Source: Candidatus Terraquivivens ruidianensis
GTDB taxonomy: Archaea > Thermoproteota > Nitrososphaeria_A > Caldarchaeales > Wolframiiraptoraceae
NCBI GenBank assembly: GCA_023267975.1
Contig: JALNLA010000004.1
Coordinates: forward strand, 62,001-126,000
Direction of reading: 5' to 3'
DNA length: 64,000 nucleotides
The notes beneath the pieces were generated by a model. It had not been told where the DNA came from, ran no database searches, and worked only from the letters and a program-made list of their open reading frames with translations. The translations under genes were made by a program, and so were the position numbers. Below are positions 18,581-26,750 of the stretch, one piece after another (the first letter of the stretch is position 1; each line of letters starts with the position of its first letter).

Positions 18581-18599
18581 GTCGGTTGGCATAGCCGAC
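18581..18599 (+). promoter_or_regulatory. Small hairpin in the 5' leader of the Cys-rich gene
   Basis: GTCGG (18581-18585) pairs with CCGAC (18595-18599), plus one possible T-G wobble inside, leaving a 7-base loop. It lies just before the purine-rich ribosome-binding stretch (18601-18609) and the TTG at 18615, and just downstream of a TATA-like TTTTTAAATAAAT near 18560. It would form the 5' end of the transcript. A regulatory role is inference. Confidence 0.3.
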
Positions 18600-18614
18600 G
18601 GTAGGGGGTAAAAA

Positions 18615-18914
18615 TTGAGCCAAACCTTTAGTAGAGAGCCAACTTTGATATGCAATCCCCTTTGTAGGTTTTTCAGATGCGTTAAGAAAGCCCTGAACTA
18701 TAGACAAAATCCTCCGTGGTGCGATTGGGTAGGCGGGGTGTGCACAGGCTACCGTTGTCCGTATGCAAGCTGCATACAAGTTAAGCTACTTCCTGATGGA
18801 AGATGTGGTCTGTTCGTCAAGCGAAAGACGACCGAGACAGGCGAGCCAGAGATAAAGATTGGAGCTGACGTCGCCATTAGGGCCAAGAAAAGACTAGAGA
18901 AATTCGGTGCATAG
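18615..18914 (+). CDS. Small cysteine-rich protein, probable metal-binding
   Basis: A 99-residue protein from a TTG start with a purine-rich ribosome-binding stretch upstream. Cysteines occur as CNPLCRFFRC near the N-terminus, then single Cys in PPWCDW and GVCTGYRC, and PYASC, giving about eight in the first 60 residues. A zinc or iron-sulfur site is likely, by inference. The C-terminal third is basic and helical. It lies 45 bases upstream of cofE on the same strand and could be co-transcribed with it. No family name recognised. Confidence 0.6.
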   Translation: MSQTFSREPTLICNPLCRFFRCVKKALNYRQNPPWCDWVGGVCTGYRCPYASCIQVKLLPDGRCGLFVKRKTTETGEPEIKIGADVAIRAKKRLEKFGA

Positions 18915-18959
18915 TGCATCATTCAGTTTATAACATACCAATAAAACGCTTAGACAGGG

Positions 18960-19718
18960 TTGAGCGATAGCGTAGAGGTCATAGGCATAAGGGGTATACC
19001 GGTCATTAGGCCAGGTGACGACTTAGCTAGCATAATAGTTGAGAATGCCAGAAAGACAGGTGTAGGTATAAAGGATGGTGACATAATCGTCATCACGCAC
19101 GTTGCCGTAGCTAGAGCTGAAGGAAAAATAGTACGGCTTAAGAACGTTGAACCCTCTGAGCTGGCAAAACGTATAGCGGAAGAGACTGGAAAGGACCCTA
19201 GACATGTTGAGGTTATACTAAGGGACTCAAAGGACATAATAAGAATGCGTAACGGGATAATAATATCTAGGACGAAACACGGGATCGTTTGTGCTAACGC
19301 TGGTGTGGACGCTTCTAACGCCTCCGAGGACGAAAGCGTCGTCGCACTACCAGACGACCCGGATTTGTCAGCTAAGAAGATAAGAGAAGGAATAGAGAGA
19401 CTTACGGGCTCGCAAGTTGCCGTTATTATATCAGATACCCAAGGCAGACCTTTCCGCAGGGGCGTGATCAACGTGGCCATAGGTTGTAGCGGCATACAGC
19501 CGCTGTGGGATAGGAGAGGTGAGGTGGACCTTTTCGGGAGAGTCCTGCGCTCAAAGATTACGTGCGTCGCAGACGAGTTGTGCAGCGCCGCCGAGCTCGT
19601 AATAGGACAGGCTGCCGAAGGCATACCCGTAGCCGTAATCAGAGGTTACAGATACGTAAGGGACGAGGTGCCTGCTTCCGCCATCTTGAGGGACAGCAAT
19701 GAGGAACTCTTCATCTAA
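18960..19718 (+). CDS. cofE: Coenzyme F420-0:L-glutamate gamma-ligase
   Basis: CofE adds gamma-linked glutamates to F420-0 using GTP, making mature coenzyme F420. The 252-residue protein (TTG start) has the family hallmarks GIRGIPVIRPGDDLA at the N-terminus, GDIIVITHVAVARAEGKIV, NGIIISRTKHGIVCANAGVD, and VIISDTQGRPFRRGVINVAI with the metal-binding acidic residues. Length fits. No other F420 biosynthesis gene lies in the window, and the hydrogenase here is the F420-non-reducing type, so F420 use must be elsewhere. Its end overlaps the nuclease gene by 20 bases. Confidence 0.92.
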   Translation: MSDSVEVIGIRGIPVIRPGDDLASIIVENARKTGVGIKDGDIIVITHVAVARAEGKIVRLKNVEPSELAKRIAEETGKDPRHVEVILRDSKDIIRMRNGIIISRTKHGIVCANAGVDASNASEDESVVALPDDPDLSAKKIREGIERLTGSQVAVIISDTQGRPFRRGVINVAIGCSGIQPLWDRRGEVDLFGRVLRSKITCVADELCSAAELVIGQAAEGIPVAVIRGYRYVRDEVPASAILRDSNEELFI

Positions 19719-20439
19719 TCTCAACATTAGACCCGAAATAGTCACTAGGGTAGTTGAAAACCTGCTTAAGCTTACGTCGCATGGCGATATAACCACAATA
19801 GACGTCTTAGCTGAGCATAGCATGGTCTCGAGGGACGTTGCGTTCGAGGTCGTCTCAAGACTACTCGGTAAAGGCTTTAATGTAAACGATGTCGAAGTTA
19901 CAGGCGATGTTAGACTATCCATCGTCCTAGAGTGCATTAGGGACGGTGCTCCTGCTGAAATTCTTGCCAGACATGTATCTTGGAAGGATTTTGAGGCTTT
20001 CTCCGCAAGAGTTCTAAGTGAGTACGGGTTTAATGTGCTGACAAACTTGAGGCTACGTGTGTCAAGGAAGAGAAGTGAGGTGGACGTGCTAGCTGCAAAA
20101 AGCCCCATCGTCTTGCTCCTCGACTGTAAAAGATGGGGCGCCGTTTTAAGCGGAAAAAGACTATCGTGCATATCAGAGAGCCAGATGAGAAGGGCTCGGA
20201 TGTTCGCAGAATACCTCTCAAATATGCTTGGAAAGGGAGAAAAAACCGTTGAGATAATTCCAGTAATATTGACGCTTTACGGCTCGAGTAAGCAGGTCGA
20301 GAGTGGTGTGGCGATAGTACCTGTTGGTCTTCTGGGAAATTTTGTCGAAAAGCTACCAGAGATAAAGTATGACCTCGAGCGCATAAAGGCGAAGGTCGGC
20401 TCCGCATTAGATGCACTATTTAAACGCCAGAAAGAATAA
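19699..20439 (+). CDS. Mrr-like PD-(D/E)XK nuclease with N-terminal helical domain
   Basis: This 246-residue protein has a C-terminal restriction-endonuclease fold: DFEAFSARVLSEYGF (acidic residue on helix 1), RKRSEVDVLAAKSPIVLLLD and CKRW, giving the E-x(n)-D-x(n)-DxK pattern of Mrr and archaeal resolvase-type nucleases. The N-terminal 80 residues look like a winged helix. No DNA methyltransferase or other restriction gene is next to it, so repair or recombination is as likely as restriction. The start overlaps cofE, indicating translational coupling. Confidence 0.65.
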   Translation: MRNSSSNLNIRPEIVTRVVENLLKLTSHGDITTIDVLAEHSMVSRDVAFEVVSRLLGKGFNVNDVEVTGDVRLSIVLECIRDGAPAEILARHVSWKDFEAFSARVLSEYGFNVLTNLRLRVSRKRSEVDVLAAKSPIVLLLDCKRWGAVLSGKRLSCISESQMRRARMFAEYLSNMLGKGEKTVEIIPVILTLYGSSKQVESGVAIVPVGLLGNFVEKLPEIKYDLERIKAKVGSALDALFKRQKE

Positions 20440-20442
20440 GCC

Positions 20443-20505
20443 GCCCCTCAGTGACCCTATGGTTCTTCATGAACTCAGTGTGAGCTTTGGGTTCTTCATC
20501 GGGGC
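20443..20505 (-). ncRNA. Box C/D sRNA (2'-O-methylation guide)
   Basis: On the reverse strand, 5' to 3': GCCCC (20505-20501), C box ATGAAGA (20499-20493), a 14-base guide (20492-20479), D' box CTGA (20478-20475), a 4-base spacer, C' box ATGAAGA (20470-20464), a 12-base guide (20463-20452), D box CTGA (20451-20448), then GGGGC (20447-20443), which pairs with the 5' GCCCC as a terminal stem. Box order, the 12-base D guide, short D'-C' spacer and 63-base size match archaeal C/D sRNAs. The C boxes deviate by one base from RTGATGA. The D guide is complementary to GACCCTATGG, which resembles the conserved 23S rRNA segment after A2058-A2060. It lies 46 bases downstream of tRNA-Glu on the same strand. 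Confidence 0.7.
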
Positions 20506-20551
20506 AAAGTTTAGATGCGTCACCTCACGTATAAACGTTCGGATTTATGAG

Positions 20552-20626
20552 TGCTCCGGCCGGGATTTGAACCCGGGTCCCGGGCTCGAGAGGCCCGTAT
20601 ACTTGACCGGACTATACTACCGGAGC
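20552..20626 (-). tRNA. tRNA-Glu (anticodon CTC)
   Basis: A complete 75-base cloverleaf without CCA. The acceptor stem is GCTCCGG with CCGGAGC, with discriminator A. The D arm has two G-T closing pairs and GG in the loop. The anticodon stem is CGGGC/GCCCG around loop CTCTCGA (anticodon CTC, Glu), and the T arm is CCGGG-TTCAAAT-CCCGG. No intron. On the reverse strand a TATA-like TTTATGG lies about 25 bases upstream of the 5' end. The C/D sRNA follows on the same strand, so a joint transcript is plausible. Confidence 0.95.
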
Positions 20627-20738
20627 GATAGCGCGATAATATTCGTAATTGTCCATAAATTAAGCATTTCGTTTAAATCGCTTATTTTCCTTCAAAAGCT
20701 GCAAAATAGCCTGAAATATTACGCGATTATGACTAAAC

Positions 20739-20790
20739 CTTAATATTTTGCTTGGTTCGATAAATTCCTCGAAACTGTTGAGAGGTGATC
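20739..20790 (+). promoter_or_regulatory. Thermosome promoter, possible operator and strong ribosome-binding site
   Basis: A TATA-like CTTAATATTTT lies at 20739-20749. Around the expected transcript start is an inverted repeat TTCGA (20756-20760) / TCGAA (20769-20773) with an 8-base spacer, a possible site for a heat-shock regulator. GAGGTGATC at 20782-20790 is a perfect match to the archaeal 16S 3' end, 4 bases before the ATG at 20795. The operator role is inference. Confidence 0.5.
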
Positions 20791-20794
20791 TTAC

Positions 20795-22423
20795 ATGTCT
20801 ATGACGAGGCAGCCCATCTTAATACTAAAAGAAGGGACTCAAAGGACAAGGGGCAGACCAGCTCAGCACAATAATATCTTAGCAGCTAAAATAATCGCAG
20901 AAGTGGTTAAGACGACGCTCGGCCCAAAAGGAATGGACAAGATGCTAGTAGACAGTTTGGGCGATGTCGTCGTCACGAACGATGGTGCAACTATCCTCAA
21001 GAAGATAGACGTTGAGCATCCTGCTGCCAAGATGATAGTGGAAGTCGCAAAGGCTCAAGACGAAACAGTCGGTGATGGTACGACTACGGCAGTCATCTTA
21101 GCTGGAGAACTTTTAAAAAGAGCCGAGGAGTTAATGGAGCAGAAAATCCATCCGAGCACCATAATCAGCGGCTACAGGAAGGCTTTGGAGGTTGCTTATA
21201 AGACCCTTCAAGATACGATGTTAACCGTAGACTTAAAGGACAAGAGCACTATCAAGAAGGTCGTAAAGACGGCGCTTAGCAGCAAATCGCTAGGATATGC
21301 CCTAGACCACATAGCCGACTTGGCAATAGAGGGAGTCCTCTCGGTCATAAAGGAAAGGGACGGTAAATTGATTGCCGACAAAGACGACATACAGATTGTG
21401 AAGAAAGTTGGCAAGAGTCTCATGGAATCCGAACTCGTAAGGGGCGTCATAGTTGACAAAGAGGTTGTCCACGCAGCGATGCCTAAGAGAGTAGAAAACG
21501 CTAAGATAGCCCTACTCGACACGCCACTGGAGATAGAGAAGACCGAGTTCAGCGCCGAGATCAGAATTAGAGACCCATCCAAGATAAAGGCGTTCTTAGA
21601 TGAAGAGACGAATATACTAAAAGAAATGGTTGACAAGATAGCCTCGGTGGGTGCGAACGTCATAGTCTGTCAGAAGGGCATAGACGATGCTGCCCAGTTC
21701 TTCTTGGCGAAGGCCGGCATACTTGCTGTAAGGCGTGTTAAAAGGTCAGACATGGAAAAGCTAGCAAAGGCTACAGGAGGAAGAATCGTCACCAACATCG
21801 AGAGTCTCACTGAGAAGGACTTGGGGAAGGCTGGGCTGGTTGAGGAGAGAAAGATTGGTGAGGATAGGCTGGTGTTCGTCGAGCAATGCGAGAATCCTGG
21901 CGCGGTTTCCATACTGATTCGTGCGGGCCTAGAGAGGCAGATGGACGAGGCGGAGAGGGCTTTGAACGATGCCATCATGAACGTCGTAAACCTCGTGGAG
22001 AACAACAAGATAGTACCCGGTGGTGGTGCAATAGAGATAGAGATAGCCAAGGCCATCCGAAAGGAGATGGGTAAGTTAACGGGTAAAGAACAGCTGGCGT
22101 TCCTAGCATTCGCCGAGGCGGTAGAGTCCATACCGAGGACGCTCGCGGAGAATGCAGGTCTTGAGCCGGTTGAGATAATGGCTTCACTCAGGCACGCTCA
22201 TGAGAATGACGGCAAAGGTTACGGCATTAACCTCTTTGCCGGCAAGGTCGAGGACATGCTGAAGCTAGGCGTGTTAGAACCGCTGAGGGTCAAGGAGAAT
22301 GCACTCAAGTCGTCTCTGGAGGCAGCTGCGATGATACTGCGTATCGACGATGTCGTTGCTGCTTCTAGAAAGAAGTTTACAGAAAAGAAGAGTGAAGAAG
22401 AAAAGATGGGCGGAGGCGGCTGA
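20795..22423 (+). CDS. thsA: Thermosome subunit (group II chaperonin)
   Basis: The 542-residue protein is a full-length archaeal chaperonin subunit that assembles into double rings and folds proteins with ATP. Motifs are [35 protein letters not shown], the nucleotide-binding [19 protein letters not shown], and a later VVPGGGA-like [16 protein letters not shown]. The C-terminus ends EEKMGGGG, the glycine-rich tail inside the cavity. Only one subunit gene lies in the window. It converges on the membrane Hsp20-like gene at 22456. The alpha/beta/gamma label cannot be decided here. Confidence 0.95.
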   Translation: MSMTRQPILILKEGTQRTRGRPAQHNNILAAKIIAEVVKTTLGPKGMDKMLVDSLGDVVVTNDGATILKKIDVEHPAAKMIVEVAKAQDETVGDGTTTAVILAGELLKRAEELMEQKIHPSTIISGYRKALEVAYKTLQDTMLTVDLKDKSTIKKVVKTALSSKSLGYALDHIADLAIEGVLSVIKERDGKLIADKDDIQIVKKVGKSLMESELVRGVIVDKEVVHAAMPKRVENAKIALLDTPLEIEKTEFSAEIRIRDPSKIKAFLDEETNILKEMVDKIASVGANVIVCQKGIDDAAQFFLAKAGILAVRRVKRSDMEKLAKATGGRIVTNIESLTEKDLGKAGLVEERKIGEDRLVFVEQCENPGAVSILIRAGLERQMDEAERALNDAIMNVVNLVENNKIVPGGGAIEIEIAKAIRKEMGKLTGKEQLAFLAFAEAVESIPRTLAENAGLEPVEIMASLRHAHENDGKGYGINLFAGKVEDMLKLGVLEPLRVKENALKSSLEAAAMILRIDDVVAASRKKFTEKKSEEEKMGGGG

Positions 22424-22455
22424 TAAACCCAAGTATTTTAAAATTTTAAAAATTT
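22424..22455. terminator. A/T-rich bidirectional terminator region
   Basis: The 32 bases between the convergent thermosome and Hsp20-like genes consist of runs of A and T (TTTTAAAATTTTAAAAATTTTTAT). T-rich runs on either strand terminate archaeal transcription, so this short spacer can stop both genes. Confidence 0.5.
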
Positions 22456-22887
22456 TTATAATTTTTGCATCTTTAGCGCCAGAACTCCGTTTTTGTACGA
22501 CTTATGCATCAATTCTACCTTATGAGGCAAAACCAGCGTTCTTTTAAAACCACCGCCGCCTTTTATGATTATGCGTTTACCCAACGTCAATACATTCACA
22601 GCGTCCTCAGGACCTGGAACTTGTGCTATTATACTTATACAATCGCCCTCGTCCAACACCTCATAGATGAAATCCTTTAATCCTGACCTTTTGAGCATCT
22701 TACGAACCTCTATCATCCAATAGAATAGTATGAACGCTGTAGCCACTACCAAGACGATGCCTATGAATCCCCTTTGTAGCCTGAGGGCAAGTATAACCAT
22801 CACTAGCATGACGATAACTAATAACGTTACCGTCATGGGTCTGAGCTCATGAATCCTACGGTCCTTGCTGGCCTGCATGTTCCGCAC
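22456..22887 (-). CDS. Membrane-anchored Hsp20/alpha-crystallin-like protein
   Basis: A 143-residue protein with two hydrophobic segments (about 18-36 and 40-58: VTLLVIVMLVMVILAL, IVLVVATAFILFYWMI). A cytoplasmic domain follows whose end has Hsp20 features: IAQVPGPEDAVNVLTLGKRI, a GGGGFKRTLVLP strand like the xFxRxxxLP motif, and GVLALKMQKL like the GVLxIxLPK tail. Typical small heat-shock proteins have no membrane anchor. It is 13 bases behind the UPF0182 gene, in the TrmB operon. I infer a membrane quality-control or anti-aggregation role. Confidence 0.6.
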   Translation of the reverse strand: MRNMQASKDRRIHELRPMTVTLLVIVMLVMVILALRLQRGFIGIVLVVATAFILFYWMIEVRKMLKRSGLKDFIYEVLDEGDCISIIAQVPGPEDAVNVLTLGKRIIIKGGGGFKRTLVLPHKVELMHKSYKNGVLALKMQKL

Positions 22888-22900
22888 CGGCCACTACCGG

Positions 22901-25708
22901 CTACTTTAAGACGATAGATATATAATGCAATTCTACTACTCCGTCTTCTACTATAAGAACTCCGTATTTAATAATATTATCTTCTGTCCATTCCAGCACC
23001 CTCTTCCCCACCCATTCCCCTATGAACGCCTGAACCATTTCCTTTACTTTCTCGTAGTCCTCAGCAGACTTCACGTTAACTTCGCCTTCAAGGAAAACTA
23101 AGTGAGCATTTATCTTTTCAGGTCTCACCACGGTAACATTTGCATGTTCGAATAATGTTAGAATAAACTCTTTAACGTTAGAAAGCTCTCGTTCACCCGT
23201 AGTAACCTCAGGAGGAGGCGTCTCTAATCCTGCTAACTTCAACAAGAATGCCCTGAATGCCATTTCAGGTGTAGATCCGAGACCGACGTAGTATTCACCA
23301 GTAAAGGCAGCACCTACAGCAGCCACTGTACCAATTGTTGTTATGACACCCTCTGCTGGTGCTGTGTATACTGGAATGAAGTAAACTGGGTAGTCATCGA
23401 TTTGGTATAGTATATTATCGCCTATTCTCGGGTTCCTAAGTAGAGTCTCCATCTGTTTAAAGACCGGGTCCCTTCTTAGAGCTTCAATAGCTGCCGTTGG
23501 ACCTAAAAGCTTGACCGTCGATTCCAGAGGAACTTTGTAGACGATTACCTCACCAAGGTGAGGATAGTCATTTCTTATTACGGCATAGCCCGCAAGGTTC
23601 TGTCCTAAAGCACCTTTAAGCTGTAAAGAGAGCATGCCAATGAACTCGATGTCTTCGAAACCGGGCGGTTGTGCATAGATGAAGTACGTCTCAAGATCTT
23701 TAGGAACTTCGAAGAACTCTCTTGCACCTATGAATGTGGCAGGGTCCCTGACGTGATACCTATTGTATATGCTAATCCTCCATTCAAATAACTCGACAGG
23801 ATACCTAGCCTGTTTGTGCAACCAAGTAGGCACTTCTGTGCTGATGTACTCGGCATAAAGATTTTTAAATAACTCACTAAAGAAATCGTCGCCTATTACT
23901 ATGAGGTGTACTGTACCATCGTAGGCATCTATCAACGAATAACCAACGAAGCGTGTAAAGAATTCGCCCCTACTCCATGGCACGTTCTCGGCAGGTACTC
24001 TAAAGATAAGCGGCATCAACCAATAGGTCCTTTCACCGTCCGTCACTGGAAACATATCAACCCATGAGTCGCCCCATTGGTACGAAAAGTAAGGGAATAA
24101 AAGACCTACCCTGTCGTATACATCCTTATACCTCATTATGTGGACAGTTTTATCAGGATACGATAGCATGAACGTTATGTCAAACAACCAGCTTAAAGGT
24201 GGCTGAGTATCTATACCACCCTTTCCTGAGTAGAAATGTCCAGTAACTTCCTTACTCGATTCTTCGCCAACTACATAAGCCGACCAAGTGGTTGAAAGTA
24301 AACCACCTTCTCCATAGTAGATTTTACGCTGCTTGAAGAATTTGCTTGGGTCCGCAATCGTTCCGTCATACGCATTCAGTAAAAGAAAGCCACTCGGTAC
24401 ATGCGTATAAACCATGTGCTCGTTGAACCAACGGTCCTCAGGCTTTACGAATGCAGGCAGTATAGGCTTCATGGATGCGCTCCAGTAAAGCGTACCGTTG
24501 AACCTTATTATGTCCGAGTCTTCGAAGTCAACATACGGTATAAGACCTATCTCCGGTTTGAGTTTCGTGAATGCCGCATCCCAATCCCATAACCTAACCT
24601 TTGATAATATGTTTTTATGTTCTTCGATGTATGAGGATATCGTCTCTTGGCGTATCTCTTTCATAGAAAAATTGTATGGCAATTCCTTAATCCTATCAAG
24701 TTCCGCCAGATAACGATTTACTGATATCTCTTGGACGACGTAAGGGCCCAGCCACTCTATTTTTCTCGCATCGGCTACGCTGTTCTGTATGGCGATAATG
24801 GAGCCTGCTAAAAGAGCAACAAGCACTATAGCACCGATTCTTACATAAATGTTCCCCAACCTGCCTAACTTGCGGGAGTCGAGGTATGCATAAATTGCAA
24901 ATATTGCCGCAACCGTTATCATCGCGATAAGACTTACCTTCGTGTTGTAATCGATGTACGTTGTGAAGAATGAATTAAAAGCTGTCCAGAAAAGCCCAAC
25001 TGCTATCAGCGCCTCTATCGTGGCAATCGGTATTACAACCCTGCCTTCCTCTAAATACTTTACGATTGAAGTACTGATGCACTTGACGAGGTGCGTTAAG
25101 CCTACCAGAACTATAAGTCTAACTCCTACTGCACCAAGTAACGGAGGTATAATGAGTAACAACGCCGGAAGCGCTGGTACGACCATGTTTTGGGCGAACG
25201 TCTCATCAACAGGAGGGACGATGAACGGTAAGGGGAATATTCTCCAAACCTCACCCAGCCCTGGGTCCCATCCGTTTAGCATCGCTAGCACTGACATACC
25301 AAAGAGCGTGTTTGTGAAGAATATTGTTCCCACTATCGTTTTCGTTACCTGCCAAACGACGAAATTGCGTACGCTCATCTTGAACCTTGAGAAGTCTATT
25401 GCATCAAGATAGACGAAGCTGGGACTTCTAACCATAGTCAGTAGCAGCTTGAAGAACCACCACAAAAGTGACCTTCTGTTTTTAAAATCAACCCTAAAGA
25501 AGGCTATTGCCGAAAGTGTCAGACCGCCAACTAACGCGTAGTAGAAAGGCCTTATGAAAAGTTCGCCGAACTCCACGAAGTTTAGGAATAAATTGATTGT
25601 CTGACTGCCGACTATGAAGAACATCAGCACGATTATTATCGCCGCTATTATCCTAACTACCCATTTTCTTGACGGTGTTCTTCTGCTCGGATAGTACTCT
25701 CGTCGCAT
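22901..25708 (-). CDS. UPF0182-family large membrane protein
   Basis: The 935-residue protein has about seven to eight N-terminal membrane segments (roughly 15-310) and a large extracytoplasmic domain. Its tail holds the family-type wording YFIYAQPPGFEDIEFIGML, NDYPHLGEVIVYKVPLES and NILYQIDDYPVYFIPVYTAP. It resembles UPF0182/COG1615, found in many bacteria and archaea and of unknown function. It lies 32 bases downstream of a TrmB-type regulator and just upstream of the membrane Hsp20-like gene, so the three probably form an operon. Confidence 0.75.
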   Translation of the reverse strand: MRREYYPSRRTPSRKWVVRIIAAIIIVLMFFIVGSQTINLFLNFVEFGELFIRPFYYALVGGLTLSAIAFFRVDFKNRRSLLWWFFKLLLTMVRSPSFVYLDAIDFSRFKMSVRNFVVWQVTKTIVGTIFFTNTLFGMSVLAMLNGWDPGLGEVWRIFPLPFIVPPVDETFAQNMVVPALPALLLIIPPLLGAVGVRLIVLVGLTHLVKCISTSIVKYLEEGRVVIPIATIEALIAVGLFWTAFNSFFTTYIDYNTKVSLIAMITVAAIFAIYAYLDSRKLGRLGNIYVRIGAIVLVALLAGSIIAIQNSVADARKIEWLGPYVVQEISVNRYLAELDRIKELPYNFSMKEIRQETISSYIEEHKNILSKVRLWDWDAAFTKLKPEIGLIPYVDFEDSDIIRFNGTLYWSASMKPILPAFVKPEDRWFNEHMVYTHVPSGFLLLNAYDGTIADPSKFFKQRKIYYGEGGLLSTTWSAYVVGEESSKEVTGHFYSGKGGIDTQPPLSWLFDITFMLSYPDKTVHIMRYKDVYDRVGLLFPYFSYQWGDSWVDMFPVTDGERTYWLMPLIFRVPAENVPWSRGEFFTRFVGYSLIDAYDGTVHLIVIGDDFFSELFKNLYAEYISTEVPTWLHKQARYPVELFEWRISIYNRYHVRDPATFIGAREFFEVPKDLETYFIYAQPPGFEDIEFIGMLSLQLKGALGQNLAGYAVIRNDYPHLGEVIVYKVPLESTVKLLGPTAAIEALRRDPVFKQMETLLRNPRIGDNILYQIDDYPVYFIPVYTAPAEGVITTIGTVAAVGAAFTGEYYVGLGSTPEMAFRAFLLKLAGLETPPPEVTTGERELSNVKEFILTLFEHANVTVVRPEKINAHLVFLEGEVNVKSAEDYEKVKEMVQAFIGEWVGKRVLEWTEDNIIKYGVLIVEDGVVELHYISIVLK

Positions 25709-25740
25709 GAAGCTTAAAGTTTATTCATTAATAGGCAACT

Positions 25741-26535
25741 TTAAACCTTTTTTACGACGCTTGCGTCGTTCCAAAGATAGTCGAAGTAGTCCCTAGCAAA
25801 CTTTGCCAAGCTCGTATGATCTGACCATATGGCTATAGCCGGCCTCTTCCCATTTTCAGCCGCAAGGATTATCATAACCTCCTTTAAATCACGGACTGCG
25901 CCACCACCGAACATGTGCTCCCTGACCCTAACATCCGCAACCTCGGCCACTTTCTTTAGTGTCTGCTGCTCAACATCTGACGTGAGCATTATCTGCACTT
26001 TGCCGTTTCTCCCTTTGATTGCTGTAAAAAACGGTAGCAATGTACGTAAAAGCTCCTTAGGAAGAATTGGTGTTGCTAATAACAACTCTCGTTCACAATT
26101 AGCGATAAGTTCCTTTAACTTAGCTAGAATGTTTTGTTCTCCCCTCAATATCCAAATATCTGGCCTTTCCTTAGCCCACCTGTTCTCGAAGACAGGCATG
26201 AGCTCGGATACTATTATATCACCATTTTGTTGGAACTTTTCTTCGAGCTTCAGCTTCATAACCTCGACGGCCGTAACGGGTGATTTTGCATGATACTTTG
26301 CAGGTCTTCCACCCTCTACTTCAACCCATCCCTTCTCCTCCAAGCTCCCTAATACCTCGTAAATCTTTGAATAGGGTATCTCAGCTATATTGCTCAGCTC
26401 GCTAGCGGTCAATGGACCCATTTGGATAAGCGGAAGATAAGCCCTAATCTCGTAATCCGTAAGACCTAGGTTTTGCATCGCCTTTTTAACTCTCTCGCTG
26501 ATAGTTATTTTGTCTGTTTTTTCAGTCCAACCCAT
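25741..26535 (-). CDS. TrmB-family transcriptional regulator
   Basis: The 264-residue protein has an N-terminal winged helix of the TrmB type: MQNLGLTDYEIRAYLPLIQM then TASELSNIAEIPYSKIYEVL and a wing GRPAKYHAKSP. A coiled linker and a C-terminal phospholipase-D-like effector-binding domain (WILRGEQNILAKLKELIANC, LLLATP) follow, as in sugar-responsive TrmB proteins. It is the first gene of a TrmB/UPF0182/Hsp20-like operon, which suggests control of membrane or envelope functions rather than sugar uptake. The ligand is unknown. Confidence 0.85.
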   Translation of the reverse strand: MGWTEKTDKITISERVKKAMQNLGLTDYEIRAYLPLIQMGPLTASELSNIAEIPYSKIYEVLGSLEEKGWVEVEGGRPAKYHAKSPVTAVEVMKLKLEEKFQQNGDIIVSELMPVFENRWAKERPDIWILRGEQNILAKLKELIANCERELLLATPILPKELLRTLLPFFTAIKGRNGKVQIMLTSDVEQQTLKKVAEVADVRVREHMFGGGAVRDLKEVMIILAAENGKRPAIAIWSDHTSLAKFARDYFDYLWNDASVVKKV

Positions 26536-26750
26536 ACAATCATAAATTTTAAGGATTGCTGCCTTATATCTGCTTCTCGGTTACTATATTGGATAGTCTT
26601 CGAGACGTTCTATAACGTTCTTTATCTTAAGAGGGCTTATCAATAACTTAGCGTCGAAATCGTGACTAACTGCTCATATTGATATGATAATTTTTCATAA
26701 AGCGCTGTCTAGAGATTATCTATTTTAAAACGAAGGATAAAACCATCACG
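26536..26750. other. Intergenic region, no gene seen
   Basis: A 215-base spacer between the TrmB gene start and the hypF stop. It has a TATA-like TTAAAATTTATG near 26540 serving the TrmB gene and A/T-rich stretches after hypF consistent with termination. I see no tRNA, sRNA boxes or sizeable open frame. Confidence 0.5.

Noticed and set aside
19699-20439. A restriction-modification system
   Set aside because: Only the nuclease fold is present; no DNA methyltransferase, specificity subunit or other defence gene is adjacent.
20411-20743. A forward-strand open frame of about 110 codons across the tRNA and sRNA
   Set aside because: It runs antisense through a perfect tRNA-Glu and the C/D sRNA, and its sequence has no protein-like features.
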